64,000 nt of DNA from Flavobacterium frigidimaris (GCA_900129595.1 FQWG01000002.1:186001-250000), one strand, 5' to 3'; counted from the first letter of the stretch, positions 14,575 to 25,006 are shown. Notes: generated by a model from the letters alone, not told the origin. Translations and numbers: made by a program.

Positions 14575-16041
14575 TTATCGCTCTAATTGTACATTGGGTA
14601 ATGTTTTAGGACGATTGGCATCATTTGATAAAATCCATCCTGTACGGTACATCCACTCTGTCATTTTATGCAATTTCACGAAGTCAATATTTTCAGATTC
14701 ATCCATTGGAGTATGGTATTGACTGTGTAAAACACTGGTATAGAAAACAGATGGAATTCCTCTTTTTGCATAAGGCAAATGATCTGAACGGAAATAAAAA
14801 TATTCCGGATGTTCCGGTCTGTCCCAAAGTTTATCCAAATCGAATTTAGGACCTTCATCATTTGCTTTCTTGGCAATCGCCACTAAATCTGATGAGTTTT
14901 CGTGAGGAGAACTGGAACCTAAAAGAGCTGCCTGATTTACATTGTTTCTGCCAATCATATCTCCGTTTAATACTGCAATAATATCCTTTTCCGGAACTGT
15001 TGGGTGCGATGCGTACCATCTTGATCCTAACAGGCCTCTTTCTTCTGCACCGTGAAATACAAACAGAGAAGTTCTTTTTCCGGGTTGTTTCTTATACGCT
15101 CTTGCAATTGCTAACATTGCGACACAAGTACTTGCATTGTCATCTGCTCCGTTATAAATAGAATCCTGACCGTATTTTTGTCTTACTCCATCATGATCCT
15201 GATGTCCGCTAAAAAGTACGTATTCGTTTTTTAATTTAGCGTCAGTTCCTTCAATTTTACCTACTACGTTTACTGAAGGATACTTATAAGTTTCAGAAAT
15301 TACTTCTGTAGACAAAAGGTCTTTGGTGCTTTTCAAATAAGCCAACTGATCATTATGTACCCAGAAAACCGGCATAGTTGATCCAATTTTATCGCGAACT
15401 CCTTCAATTCCGTAAATACCTCTTGTCATTTGTGGTTCGACCTGAGACCAGCTTTCTTCTGCCAAGGCATCTGCTACGAAAATAAGTGCTGACGCTCCTT
15501 TTTTTGATACAAGCTCATAGTATTTACTTCGAACAAGTCCCGGATAACGTCTTTCAAAAAGCGAAATATCATCTGCAATTCCTTCTTTCGAAGCTAATAA
15601 AACAACTGCTTTTCCTTTGATATCTGCTTTTTCGATTTCTTCTTTTGTTGCAGCTCCTAAATATACTAAAGGCGCATCGACTTTAACATTTGTGGTTTCA
15701 GCTACCAGAACATCTTTCCACAATTTATATTCTTTTTGTCCAATTTTGAATTTTGTATTTGGAGTCACCTGATGCCTGTACATATCAAAAAACTGAAAAT
15801 ACGTTCCATCATCACCGGCAGGAGCCATTCCTGCTTCTTTAGCCTTATTGGCCAGCCACATCGATACCTTTAACTCATCTAAAGTTCCGGCTTCACGACC
15901 ATTAAAATGATCACCGGCCATCTGGTACATATCAGTTCTAAGGTCTTTATCTGTAATTGCTGAAACGAGTGGTTTTTTTATTGCTTGCGAAAAAGCTACT
16001 CCTCCACAGGCAATCAAAACGAGGATCATTTTATTTTTCAT
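14575..16041 (-). CDS. Exported M28 family metallopeptidase with PA domain
   Basis: The 488-residue protein begins with the signal peptide MKNKMILVLIACGGVAFSQA, so it is secreted or periplasmic. A protease-associated (PA) insert lies in the first half (roughly residues 110-260, including GKAVVLLASKEGI and SALIFVAD). The zinc peptidase core shows SGHQDHDG, NGADDNAS, HGAEERGLLGS, NGDMIGRN and SQYHTPMDE, which supply the two-zinc ligands (His, Asp, Glu, Asp, His) and the catalytic Glu. It is likely an aminopeptidase releasing N-terminal amino acids from peptides. It is a stand-alone gene, convergent with metK. A -7 box TAAGTTTG lies at 16061-16068. Confidence 0.93.
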   Translation of the reverse strand: MKNKMILVLIACGGVAFSQAIKKPLVSAITDKDLRTDMYQMAGDHFNGREAGTLDELKVSMWLANKAKEAGMAPAGDDGTYFQFFDMYRHQVTPNTKFKIGQKEYKLWKDVLVAETTNVKVDAPLVYLGAATKEEIEKADIKGKAVVLLASKEGIADDISLFERRYPGLVRSKYYELVSKKGASALIFVADALAEESWSQVEPQMTRGIYGIEGVRDKIGSTMPVFWVHNDQLAYLKSTKDLLSTEVISETYKYPSVNVVGKIEGTDAKLKNEYVLFSGHQDHDGVRQKYGQDSIYNGADDNASTCVAMLAIARAYKKQPGKRTSLFVFHGAEERGLLGSRWYASHPTVPEKDIIAVLNGDMIGRNNVNQAALLGSSSPHENSSDLVAIAKKANDEGPKFDLDKLWDRPEHPEYFYFRSDHLPYAKRGIPSVFYTSVLHSQYHTPMDESENIDFVKLHKMTEWMYRTGWILSNDANRPKTLPNVQLER

Positions 16042-16060
16042 ACGTTATTATTTAGTAACC

Positions 16061-16068
16061 CAAACTTA
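16061..16068 (-). promoter_or_regulatory. -7 box upstream of M28 peptidase
   Basis: Minus-strand TAAGTTTG, a perfect TAnnTTTG, 20 nt before the start codon; no clear -33 TTTG at the right distance. Confidence 0.5.
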
Positions 16069-16222
16069 GTAATTTACAAAGAAAAAAAAGCTTATTTGTA
16101 TTTGAAATAGTACTGAAATGCAAATTCAACAAAATGATCCTGCCTTTTTTTTGTCATTATTATTTTTATTTGCTTATCCCTTACAATTTAGCTTACTTTA
16201 TATAAAATAACTGATTAAAAAA

Positions 16223-18004
16223 ATGGGCAGACTTCCTTCGTTACAAAATGTTTTAAACGCAACACTAAAAACAGTTCTTAGATTTCCGTTAGAAACCATA
16301 ACTGCCATTTTAGGCACTATTCTGGCAATAATTCTTAATGAGAAAGAATATAATGATCCTGACAACGAGCTTTATCGAAAGGCATTAATGAGCTGTTCTC
16401 TATGTCTTGTTTTATTTCTTTCTGTCAGTTTATTTTTCCTGGCTTCAAAAAAGAATACTATCCTGCGCTTCATAACCAGTTTTGTTTTTGGCGGTCTTAT
16501 CGTTCTTTTTGTTTTTAATTTTCATGAATACATTACAGAAATAGAAATACAGCAATTTTTGGTACTTAATATTGCTTTGCATCTATTAGTTTCTTTTGCA
16601 GGTTTCTTGCCAAGGACTTATAATCAGGATGAATTCTGGGAGTTCAACAAGCAGCTTTTTCTTAGAATTTTAACTGCCGGATTGTACAGTATTGTACTTT
16701 ATTCCGGTTTGGCACTGGCCATATTAGCCGTTGATAAATTGTTTACGGTCGAATTCTATGATCATATTTACTTTCACATCTTTTTTGTCATTGCGGGGGT
16801 CTTTAATACCATATTCTTTTTAAGCGGAGTTCCGGAAACGAATAACAGCCAGGCTCCATTGGTTCTGAATTATCCAAAAGGACTTAAAAACTTTACACAA
16901 TATGTTTTGTTACCCTTAATAAGTCTTTATCTGGTAATTTTAATATGTTACGAGGCTAAAATTCTTGTTACGCTTTCCTTGCCGGTTGGCTGGGTTTCGT
17001 ATCTTGTTTTGGTATTTGCTATTTTCGGGATTCTCTCTTTTTTACTGGTGCATCCCATTGCAACCGAAACTGGCAATCTATGGATGCGAACATTCAATCG
17101 TTGGTTTTACTTTCTGCTGATTCCGCTGCTTGCATTACTTTTTTGGGCGATTTTATACCGAATCAATCTTTACGGATTTACGCATGAACGCTATTATGTT
17201 CTCTTATTATCGATCTGGCTTTCTATTGTTGTGGCGTATTTTCTAATTCAAAAAAATCCTAAAATTAAGTTTATTCCAATAAGCATGTGTCTGGCCGGAT
17301 TGTTTTCTATTGCCGGTCCGCAAAGTGCCAATTCTATTTCAAAATACAGTCAGTTATCCCGATTTGAAACGTACATGCAAAACCCAGATCACAAAAAACT
17401 AACTTTTGAACAAGAACAGGATTTGAGCAGCATTGTTTCTTTTCTGGAAAGCAATTATGGTATAGAAGTTATGGTTCCGTACGCCAAAACAAAACTTGAA
17501 GCGCTTCTTAAAAAAGAAAAAACTCCAAGTGATTCCGCAATAATGAAAGCTTTAGGATACGAATATAAATCTCCTTATGATAAAAAAGACAGTAAAAATG
17601 ATGATTTTTATTATTACTATTATGACAATGACCAAAATGTGATCGAAAATATTAGGGGATATGATATGGCATTCAATATGTCTTCTTATGATAAAAATTT
17701 CGAATGTAAGGATTGCATAAAAATTGATAACAAAAACTATTCTGTTAGCTCTAAAGTTGAAAATTATGGCTTTAAACTACAGATTAACCAGGATATTGTT
17801 CCGCTGGAAATAAGTGCTTTTGTAAATAAAAATCCGGAATTTGAAAATTACGATTACAATTCAAATAAAAGAATAACTCAGGTAACAGAAACTCCAAAGT
17901 ATAAAATTTTGATTACTTATCTCAGTGCAAATGGCAAGATCAAAAACAATAAAAAAATATTAAACAGCTATACTATAAAAGTGCTGGTAAAAATTAAGAA
18001 CTAA
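16223..18004 (+). CDS. DUF4153-type multi-pass membrane protein
   Basis: The 593-residue protein has about 11-12 hydrophobic spans in its first 390 residues (for example LMSCSLCLVLFLSVSLFFLA, FFVIAGVFNTIFFLSG, WFYFLLIPLLALLFWAILY) and a soluble, Tyr/Asp/Lys-rich C-terminal region of about 200 residues with the run DDFYYYYYDND. This layout is that of the DUF4153 family of inner-membrane proteins, whose function is unknown. The ATG at 16223 is the only reasonable start. It stands alone between two genes on the opposite strand, sharing a terminator with the downstream one. Confidence 0.8.
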   Translation: MGRLPSLQNVLNATLKTVLRFPLETITAILGTILAIILNEKEYNDPDNELYRKALMSCSLCLVLFLSVSLFFLASKKNTILRFITSFVFGGLIVLFVFNFHEYITEIEIQQFLVLNIALHLLVSFAGFLPRTYNQDEFWEFNKQLFLRILTAGLYSIVLYSGLALAILAVDKLFTVEFYDHIYFHIFFVIAGVFNTIFFLSGVPETNNSQAPLVLNYPKGLKNFTQYVLLPLISLYLVILICYEAKILVTLSLPVGWVSYLVLVFAIFGILSFLLVHPIATETGNLWMRTFNRWFYFLLIPLLALLFWAILYRINLYGFTHERYYVLLLSIWLSIVVAYFLIQKNPKIKFIPISMCLAGLFSIAGPQSANSISKYSQLSRFETYMQNPDHKKLTFEQEQDLSSIVSFLESNYGIEVMVPYAKTKLEALLKKEKTPSDSAIMKALGYEYKSPYDKKDSKNDDFYYYYYDNDQNVIENIRGYDMAFNMSSYDKNFECKDCIKIDNKNYSVSSKVENYGFKLQINQDIVPLEISAFVNKNPEFENYDYNSNKRITQVTETPKYKILITYLSANGKIKNNKKILNSYTIKVLVKIKN

Positions 18005-18036
18005 AAAAAAAGCCTTTGAAAATAATTCAAAGGCTT
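18003..18036. terminator. Bidirectional terminator between convergent genes
   Basis: AAGCCTTTGAA / TTCAAAGGCTT stem with a 4-5 nt loop. On the minus strand it is followed by nine U residues (plus-strand A at 18003-18010 and adjacent), ending the 18044-20263 gene; on the plus strand the U-tract is weaker. Confidence 0.8.
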
Positions 18037-18043
18037 TGTCATT

Positions 18044-20263
18044 TTAATACATTCCGTTTTGCATTTTACTTAATGTTTGTCGAATGTCTGCAGCAGTTTC
18101 TTCTTCTACATAATCGGTTAAATACTTAACCGCGAGAGTTTGTGTTGCGATTGCTTTTTCTTTCTGTCCGTCTTTATAATACAGCTGCGCCAGAGTATCC
18201 AGGTAATAAGTATTGTTTTTGCTGATCACCAAACTATATTCTGACCATGTAATTGCTGACTTTATAAAAGCAGTATTACCAGGTTTAGAAACTACTGTCC
18301 AGGCAGCTTCATTGCATAAGTTCGAGTGGTATTCCTTAAAAGCATTCCATCCGTTATACGAATATTCAGAGCTAGAATCTATCGAAGTAAACATGGTGTC
18401 TAATTTTTCAATAATACTTCCTTTATCTACAGCCAGATTAGCATTAAAATAAATACTGAATTCTTTTAAGTAATTCGTACTGGAACCGTCTTTATCCTGT
18501 ACCTCAGCCAAATAAGTAAAATAGTTTTGATAACACTCAAAATTTCCTTTACCTGCAGCAATTAGTTTTTTATAAACTGCAATCGTTTTACTATCATCTT
18601 TTTCAGCAGTAACATTATTATCGGCAACATACTTATTTTGTTGTAAAGCTGTCGCAATTTCAGTATTAATACTGCCTATTATATGTGTTTCTCCTTCTCT
18701 TTCAGTAAATGCCAAACGTTCTGAATCGATGGCATCATAATGTTTTATCAAATAATCTATAGAAAGAAAATCAGTATCTGTTAGTATTTTATCGTCTTTA
18801 AAAAACTGTTTCGAGAATCCTTGGTTTTTAATTTCTTTTATAATCGTTTCTACCAGATACATATTGGGTTTTGTATCTTTTTGATGCGCTTCAATTAACT
18901 TTTTCCATATTTGCACCACCTCTTTTTTATCTACGGTATTCTTTACAAACTTAAACTCAGCCTGACTTTCATCAGTTGTTTCCTCATAGTCTGTATTATA
19001 ATCATATGGTATTTCAAGAATTGCAACTTTATTAAAAGCAGCAATCAAATCAGCATCACTTGCTTTTTTATTCTTTATTGTTTTACTAAAAGCAGCTAAT
19101 TTGTCCACTCTCTGCAACTTTGAATAGATAGCGTCATAATAATTAAACTGATATTGTTTCTCTTTTAAATTAGATTTTACCGTCGCTAAAATTTCTCCGT
19201 TATTATTCAAAATAATAAGACTTGGAGCATCTGTTATCTTATTTGCTTTAAGCCATTTCTTATCATCATCTGTAGCCAGATAATAATTGTATAAATCATA
19301 TTCAGGATGATATGAATCATACATGCTGTAACCAAGCTGTGTTTCCTGATCTTTAACAGAAGCATCAAAATCAGCTTTTGCCGAAGGATTTTTGCTGTCA
19401 GCTACCACGACTAAAAACTTATTCTTGTCATTATTATTTGACAAAAGAGCACTTTTGAGATTGTTTTCTATTTTTAATTTAAAATCATAAACTTCCACTC
19501 CTGCAACGGCAGAATCCATTGCTACACCAAAATCATCACTTACCAAAGGTTCTTTTCCCGGATAAGTCCAATTTGTAACTGTCTTATTTTCCAGCGGAAG
19601 TACTTTTGACGTTTTTTCAGGCTGATTATCTTTGACATTACGAAAAACTAACGGATTCTTTCCTGACTGCTCTGCAATCATCAGCTCATTTGTTTTCTGA
19701 TCAAAAAATCCGGTAATTTTTAAATCTCCTACAACATCCAACTGATACTTGATCGTAATCTCTGAAACATCTTTTGGTAAAGCAAATTTCGAAACCTTAC
19801 TTTCTCCCCCATATTCTTCATAAACCAGATACAGGAAATCTGCCGGGTCAATTTCGAAATCTATATTAAGTCTGTCACCTTCCGGATTCACTTTATCTCT
19901 AATATCCGATAATCTCTGATATTGAACATCACCTGAACCTTTTTGTGTTCCTATATAAAAAGAATAGTAAGAGGGGTCTAAAAAGGTTACTTTGACTTTT
20001 TTTGCTTTTTTATCATTTTTAAATTCGAGTTCAAATCCATTTTCTTCTTTTATATTTGGAGTAAACAATAACGAATCGCCTTTGACTACATAATCACCCG
20101 AATAGAAAACCAATTCGTATTTATTATTTTCTAATAAATTCAACTTGATCTTTTGCCCGTTATTGGTAGACAAATAAGATCCTTTCTCAATTTTTTTTGT
20201 TTGAGAAAAAGAGACGGATATTAAACAAAAGAACGCTAAGGAACTCCATATAAAATTACGCAT
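18044..20263 (-). CDS. Exported protein with thioredoxin-like segment and C-terminal TPR-like helices
   Basis: I chose the start at 20263 (739 residues), not the longer frame opening at 20335. This gives the signal peptide MRNFIWSSLAFFCLISVSFS, and the -7 box at 20294-20301 lies upstream of it. The N-terminal part is beta-rich. About residues 290-400 resemble a thioredoxin fold without a CxxC, with the cis-proline stretch TDAPSLIILNNNGEILA. The C-terminal part is helical, with a TPR-like YYLDTLAQLYYKDGQKEKAI repeat near the end. It is probably periplasmic or outer-membrane associated; no enzymatic motif is visible and I cannot name a function. Confidence 0.7.
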   Translation of the reverse strand: MRNFIWSSLAFFCLISVSFSQTKKIEKGSYLSTNNGQKIKLNLLENNKYELVFYSGDYVVKGDSLLFTPNIKEENGFELEFKNDKKAKKVKVTFLDPSYYSFYIGTQKGSGDVQYQRLSDIRDKVNPEGDRLNIDFEIDPADFLYLVYEEYGGESKVSKFALPKDVSEITIKYQLDVVGDLKITGFFDQKTNELMIAEQSGKNPLVFRNVKDNQPEKTSKVLPLENKTVTNWTYPGKEPLVSDDFGVAMDSAVAGVEVYDFKLKIENNLKSALLSNNNDKNKFLVVVADSKNPSAKADFDASVKDQETQLGYSMYDSYHPEYDLYNYYLATDDDKKWLKANKITDAPSLIILNNNGEILATVKSNLKEKQYQFNYYDAIYSKLQRVDKLAAFSKTIKNKKASDADLIAAFNKVAILEIPYDYNTDYEETTDESQAEFKFVKNTVDKKEVVQIWKKLIEAHQKDTKPNMYLVETIIKEIKNQGFSKQFFKDDKILTDTDFLSIDYLIKHYDAIDSERLAFTEREGETHIIGSINTEIATALQQNKYVADNNVTAEKDDSKTIAVYKKLIAAGKGNFECYQNYFTYLAEVQDKDGSSTNYLKEFSIYFNANLAVDKGSIIEKLDTMFTSIDSSSEYSYNGWNAFKEYHSNLCNEAAWTVVSKPGNTAFIKSAITWSEYSLVISKNNTYYLDTLAQLYYKDGQKEKAIATQTLAVKYLTDYVEEETAADIRQTLSKMQNGMY

Positions 20264-20293
20264 GCTTAAAATTTTAGTTGTTACAATTTCAGA

Positions 20294-20301
20294 CAAAGAT
20301 A
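20294..20301 (-). promoter_or_regulatory. -7 box that decides the start of the 18044-20263 gene
   Basis: Minus-strand TATCTTTG, with a TTTG at 20329-20326 (24-nt spacer). Transcription would start near 20288, downstream of the longer ORF's ATG at 20335, so translation must begin at 20263. Confidence 0.65.
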
Positions 20302-20355
20302 TTTCTTTCTTATTTAAAAAAACACCAAAAAGCACAAAGTTTTGTAATCGAAATA

Positions 20356-23043
20356 CTATAAATTATATTTCATCGAAAAGATGATGTAGCGAGGTTGTAC
20401 TGTGTATTGTGAAACTCTTGTAGAAAACTGCGAGAAGCTGTCATCATTAAGGTATTTAGTATTTAATAAGTTGGTAGCTGATATTTTATATTCCCATTTA
20501 CTGTTCTTTTTTTGATAGGTCAAACTAGCACTCAAAAAATCATATTCGTTATTGACTGTTTTATTGCTATTGTAATAATGATAAAACTCATACTCTGAAA
20601 CAAACGAAAAACTGTCTAAAAAATAATAATCCAACCTTGCAAAAGGTTTGTCCGTATAATAAGTAGAACCGCTGTATTTATTAATCAGGGCATTATAACC
20701 AAATTCGATATTAGGAAAGTTTTTATAATTTGTTGAAGCTTTTACGGTATAACTTTGACTAAAACTTTCTGTAGTTGTCAATTCGTTATTCTGAATATTA
20801 TTGAATTTAGCCCAATTGAAAGAGGCATTCACTGAGGCTTTGTAATTCTTTAAGAATGAACGTCCATAATTTCCCATTCCGCTAAAAGATTCATCCGCTA
20901 AATTTGAATTATATGGCGATGACGATTGGTTGATTCCTGTAAAATCTGCGCTGGTTTTAATCGCATCTACTTTTTTAGTATAGGTTGCATTGGCAAATAT
21001 GTTTTCGAAATTGAACATATTGTATTTAAAATAACGCAGGGAATGTACTTGCGACGTAGCATTTTCTAAAAAACGGTTTCCGCGGAACAAACTGCTGTAA
21101 TCAGACAAAACATAACCCGCGGCCAATTGGTTGATATCTGTAAAATCATTTGACAAAGAGAAATTGTAAGTCAGGGTTTCTGATTTTTTGATTTGATACA
21201 AAGCGAAAAAGTCAGGCAATACTTTTACGAAATTTTGTGAATAATCCGTTCCTAATTGTCCATTTTTCATATTGTACGAATGTACGCTGACACCGGGTGT
21301 TAAGGTAAATTTGCCGGCCAGAATTTTATAATGAAATGCCAAAAACACATCATTAAAATTATAGTTTACCTGATTATTATTTTCGGCACTGTTCAGGTCG
21401 TTTTTATCTCCATTGTCCAACATTTGAAAAATATGGGAATTAAAATCCTGATACGAATAGGTATTTCCCAACGTGATGTTGATATTGCTTTTTGGTGTTA
21501 CCATATAATAGTAATCCAGTTTGGCATCTACTTTATTTGTTTTTACATAACGGTCCTGATTCAGATCGTTTCTGTTTTGTCCCGAAATATAGCCGGATAA
21601 ATCAAAAGGTTGTGTTCTTAGGTTGGCATTATAAAACGGGTTTTCGTCCTGATATAGATGCTGCATTTCAAAAGCAAAAATATTCTTGTCGCTTTGCGTA
21701 TAATACAAACTCAAATTTTGATTTATTGATGTGGGATCTTGCTTTTTATTGGTCAAAATAGTCTCTAAGGATGAAACAGTATTCACCACCGATTCACGCA
21801 ATACGTCTGTGTCTTCATTTTGTTTGGACAACTTCGTTAAAATATCATAATCAAACTGAAATTTATCACTTGGCTTATAAGTTGAACTCAGTTTAAAAAG
21901 TCCCAGATTATTTTTCTGATGCGTTTCTTCGTCTCTTTTTTGCTGATCTCCAGAATCTAAAATGGTAGTTTGAGATTTCGTTTCAAGATCTGTTTTTGAG
22001 GTCGACAATATTCCGAAACCGCTAATATTCCATTTTTTAGTAACGGAATAAGCGAAATTTGTCGCTCCAAATTTCGTTTCAATTTCTTTTGCGCGATTGT
22101 TTCTTAAAATCGAAATCCCCAAGTCGTTTGAGGAAACATTAAAATTGCTTCCGCCTTTTTTCATCAGGTTTTTAAATCCGCCTGTAAACTTAAAATAATC
22201 CTGAGCTGTGAGCGGTAATTCCCCAATATTATTAAAATTGGTAATTAGGTTAATACTGTACTTTGGACTGTAATAAAACAGTTTCGGATTTATAATATAC
22301 CGACTATCGAGTTCTCCAACTCCTGTTCCGGCGGTTACATCACCAAACCAAAAGTTCTTTTTACCTTCTTTCAGCTTAATATTCATCGCTACATTATCCT
22401 GATCATTTTCTAAACCTTTTAGTGCTTTTACTTCATTGTAATTTCTTAAAACCTGAATTTTATCAATGGCATCGGCAGGAATATTTTTAACGCCAAGCTT
22501 TGTATCTCCGTCAAAAAAATCTTTTCCCTCGACCATTAATTTGGTGACTTTTTTGCCTTCCACTTCAATTTCTCCATCAGCATTTACCTCAACTCCGGGC
22601 AGTTTTTTCAATACATCTTCCAGTTTCTTTTCGGTTCCCGATTTAAACGAATCGGCGTTATATACAATCGTATCTCCTTTTATAGAAACTGGCATTTCGC
22701 GCACAATCTCAACACCCTGAAGTTCGATTCCCGCACCATCCATAACAATGTTCTGAACGATGTTTGTACTTTGAGTTGCAACGGAAATCTCTTTCGACTT
22801 CATTCCAAGATAACTTACTTTGATTGAGTACGAAGTATTAGGCTTCAATGTGAGCTGAAACTTTCCTTTGTCATTGGTAATTCCGTAAGAATCCATTGCT
22901 TTTGTAGCAGTATTTACCGCCATAATATTGGCCATTTCTAACGAATTTTTTTGCTCATCCTGAATAAATCCTTCAAAACGAACACTTTGAGAAAAGCATA
23001 TAGAAGTAAATAAAAAGGCGAATATAAAAAGTGTTTTGTTCAT
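20356..23043 (-). CDS. Outer-membrane beta-barrel protein with carboxypeptidase-like N-terminal domain
   Basis: The 895-residue protein starts MNKTLFIFAFLFTSICFSQS (signal peptide). A carboxypeptidase regulatory-like domain follows (about residues 20-110: VRFEGFIQDEQKNSLEMANI through KVSYLGMKSK), then a plug-like region (LEDVLKKLPGVEVNADGEI, KLMVEGKDFFDGD) and a long barrel ending in a basic-hydrophobic strand (YIIFSMKYNL). This is the TonB-receptor-like family commonly paired with GLPGLI proteins, as here: the GLPGLI gene ends 46 nt upstream on the same strand, so the two form an operon. The substrate is unknown; the absence of SusD argues against glycan uptake. Confidence 0.85.
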   Translation of the reverse strand: MNKTLFIFAFLFTSICFSQSVRFEGFIQDEQKNSLEMANIMAVNTATKAMDSYGITNDKGKFQLTLKPNTSYSIKVSYLGMKSKEISVATQSTNIVQNIVMDGAGIELQGVEIVREMPVSIKGDTIVYNADSFKSGTEKKLEDVLKKLPGVEVNADGEIEVEGKKVTKLMVEGKDFFDGDTKLGVKNIPADAIDKIQVLRNYNEVKALKGLENDQDNVAMNIKLKEGKKNFWFGDVTAGTGVGELDSRYIINPKLFYYSPKYSINLITNFNNIGELPLTAQDYFKFTGGFKNLMKKGGSNFNVSSNDLGISILRNNRAKEIETKFGATNFAYSVTKKWNISGFGILSTSKTDLETKSQTTILDSGDQQKRDEETHQKNNLGLFKLSSTYKPSDKFQFDYDILTKLSKQNEDTDVLRESVVNTVSSLETILTNKKQDPTSINQNLSLYYTQSDKNIFAFEMQHLYQDENPFYNANLRTQPFDLSGYISGQNRNDLNQDRYVKTNKVDAKLDYYYMVTPKSNINITLGNTYSYQDFNSHIFQMLDNGDKNDLNSAENNNQVNYNFNDVFLAFHYKILAGKFTLTPGVSVHSYNMKNGQLGTDYSQNFVKVLPDFFALYQIKKSETLTYNFSLSNDFTDINQLAAGYVLSDYSSLFRGNRFLENATSQVHSLRYFKYNMFNFENIFANATYTKKVDAIKTSADFTGINQSSSPYNSNLADESFSGMGNYGRSFLKNYKASVNASFNWAKFNNIQNNELTTTESFSQSYTVKASTNYKNFPNIEFGYNALINKYSGSTYYTDKPFARLDYYFLDSFSFVSEYEFYHYYNSNKTVNNEYDFLSASLTYQKKNSKWEYKISATNLLNTKYLNDDSFSQFSTRVSQYTVQPRYIIFSMKYNL

Positions 23044-23089
23044 TGATAAATGAATAAATTAGAATAAATAAAACTTTGAAGCAGAAGAT

Positions 23090-23977
23090 CTACCTTCCAA
23101 TAGTTTGTGCCGGTCCGCTTGAACGACCACGATTCATTTCTCTAAATTCTTCCATTTTTTTAATAACCGTTTCATCGTAATCTTTCTGAGAAATTACTTT
23201 TCCTTTTTTAGAGGGTTTTATTTCTGCTTTGTCTTTTGCATTCAAAACAATTTTTGAACATAAAATTGTAGTGGTTCCGTCATTTATTTCTAAAATCAAA
23301 CCAGGAAGTCCCCAATAATTTTCAGGACCCTGGTTTACAGGAATTTCAGGTGTATACCAAGCGGTTACAAGAATTTCTTTTGGCATCTCAAAATTGTCTG
23401 CAAAATTGGTCTTCGTTTCTCCGGACGTTTTTTTAGCTTCCTCTTTTTTATCGTCGGTTTTTTTAGGTCTGAAATTTCTAAAATCAGTTTTGCTTGGTTC
23501 TTTGACCACAGTAGCTTTGTAGCAAGTATATCCGCCAATTTGTTTAGTTTCCTGCTCTAATTTCCAGTTTAATTTTGGCAGTGAATCTATCACCAAAAAT
23601 TCCTTGCCCATAAATTCTTTATCAACCGTATACGATTTCGTTTTTACATCTTTATAAAAAGTGCCTCCGCCTCCCATCATCGACCCCACCATTATACGAA
23701 AACCATTTTGCTGTCCCGGAGCTTCGAGTTTCTCTTCTTCTTTATAAATAGAAGCCGATTTGTCAAAATTCAGAATAAAAGTTTTTTCCAGTATTTTTTT
23801 CATTCCCTCTTCCATGTTCTTTTTCATTTCCGGTGTGATATCACGATTGCCACGCATTCCTTCAAACTTTGGCGCTTGAGTTTTAGATTCATAAACGGCC
23901 ATTCCCTGAAAATCTTTCTGAGCCTGTATTTGAGTACATACAAGCATCATGAACATATAATAGATTGTTTTTTTCAT
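23090..23977 (-). CDS. GLPGLI family protein
   Basis: This 295-residue exported protein starts MKKTIYYMFMMLVCTQIQAQ and contains the name-giving motif YWGLPGLILEIND near residue 225, along with the typical conserved WKLEQETKQIGGYTCYKA and VTAWYTPEIPVNQGPENY stretches. A glycine/methionine-rich segment (MVGSMMGGGG) lies in the middle, and a lysine-rich, low-complexity part (about residues 170-195) interrupts the domain. The function of GLPGLI proteins is unknown; they are Bacteroidota-specific and often precede a TonB-receptor-like barrel, as here (46 nt downstream). Confidence 0.93.
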   Translation of the reverse strand: MKKTIYYMFMMLVCTQIQAQKDFQGMAVYESKTQAPKFEGMRGNRDITPEMKKNMEEGMKKILEKTFILNFDKSASIYKEEEKLEAPGQQNGFRIMVGSMMGGGGTFYKDVKTKSYTVDKEFMGKEFLVIDSLPKLNWKLEQETKQIGGYTCYKATVVKEPSKTDFRNFRPKKTDDKKEEAKKTSGETKTNFADNFEMPKEILVTAWYTPEIPVNQGPENYWGLPGLILEINDGTTTILCSKIVLNAKDKAEIKPSKKGKVISQKDYDETVIKKMEEFREMNRGRSSGPAQTIGR

Positions 23978-24000
23978 TACATTTTTTTTTAATTTGGATA

Positions 24001-24391
24001 AATCATAGAAAACCTATACTCAAATGTATTGTTTATTTTAAAATACAGAAAATTAAATATATCAATACCGATAAGCTATAGACAAAACCGACTATTAATT
24101 AGACTATTACAATAAATAAGGACTATAGATTCAATCTCTATTATTTACAGAGAGTCAACTGACTTACTACAAGTCTCTGATTTTGATTCAGTCGAAATAA
24201 TCAACAATCGATCAATATCTTTTGGGCAAAGCTAATTTGTTGTATCTTAAAGACATTACAGGTATAAATTCAGATACATTTTCTGAAATTTAAATTTTAA
24301 AAAAAACGTTTGACAAATTCTGCTACTAAGACCAAATTTTATCTATTTTTACAGCTAAAGAAATAACAAATTATAAAATCGTAAGACGGTA
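24001..24391. other. Divergent intergenic region, no gene seen
   Basis: This stretch separates the GLPGLI and deoxynucleoside kinase genes. It holds a minus-strand -7 box TACATTTG at 24028-24021 for the GLPGLI operon. For the kinase I see no convincing full promoter. No hairpin or ORF of note. Confidence 0.5.
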
Positions 24392-25006
24392 ATGCACATA
24401 GCAATAGCAGGAAATATAGGAGCAGGAAAAACAACTTTAACTAAATTATTAGCTAAACATTTCAAATGGGAACCTCATTATGAAGATGTAGTTGATAATC
24501 CGTATTTAGATGATTTCTACCACCAAATGGAACGTTGGTCTTTTAATTTGCAAATTTATTTCTTGAACAGTCGTTTTCGTCAGGTATTACAAATTCGCGA
24601 AAGCGGGAAGAAAATCATTCAGGACAGAACGATTTATGAAGATGCCTATATTTTTGCTCCCAATTTATATTCGATGGGATTAATGACGAGTCGCGATTTC
24701 GAAAACTATACTTCACTTTTTGAATTAATGGAAGGATTAGTAAAAGCGCCTGATTTATTAATTTATCTAAGAAGTTCTATCCCTAATTTAGTGGGACAAA
24801 TTCACAAACGCGGACGTGATTACGAAAACTCTATTTCTATTGATTATTTAAGCCGCCTAAACGAAAGATACGAAGCCTGGGTACAAACGTATACTAAAGG
24901 AAAATTATTAATTATTGACGTTGATAATATAAACTTTGTAGATAATCCGGAAGATTTAGGAAACATCATTAATAGAATTGATGCTGAATTGAACGGGTTG
25001 TTTTAG
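24392..25006 (+). CDS. Deoxynucleoside kinase
   Basis: The 204-residue protein has a P-loop at the start (IAGNIGAGKTTL, residues 5-16), the substrate-binding EPHYEDVVDNPYLDDFY and the ERWSFNLQIYFL helix, a QDRTIYEDAYIFA segment with the catalytic DR motif, and a lid arginine region (HKRGRDYENSI). It phosphorylates deoxynucleosides for nucleotide salvage in the cytoplasm. Whether it prefers dA, dG, dC or T cannot be told from the sequence. Length is usual for the bacterial dAK/dGK-type family. It is a single-gene unit ending at a bidirectional terminator shared with the convergent pyrophosphatase gene. Confidence 0.93.
   Translation: MHIAIAGNIGAGKTTLTKLLAKHFKWEPHYEDVVDNPYLDDFYHQMERWSFNLQIYFLNSRFRQVLQIRESGKKIIQDRTIYEDAYIFAPNLYSMGLMTSRDFENYTSLFELMEGLVKAPDLLIYLRSSIPNLVGQIHKRGRDYENSISIDYLSRLNERYEAWVQTYTKGKLLIIDVDNINFVDNPEDLGNIINRIDAELNGLF

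Noticed and set aside
20264..20335. Longer start for the 18044-20263 gene
   Set aside because: The extra 24 codons precede a good signal peptide and lie upstream of the -7 box.
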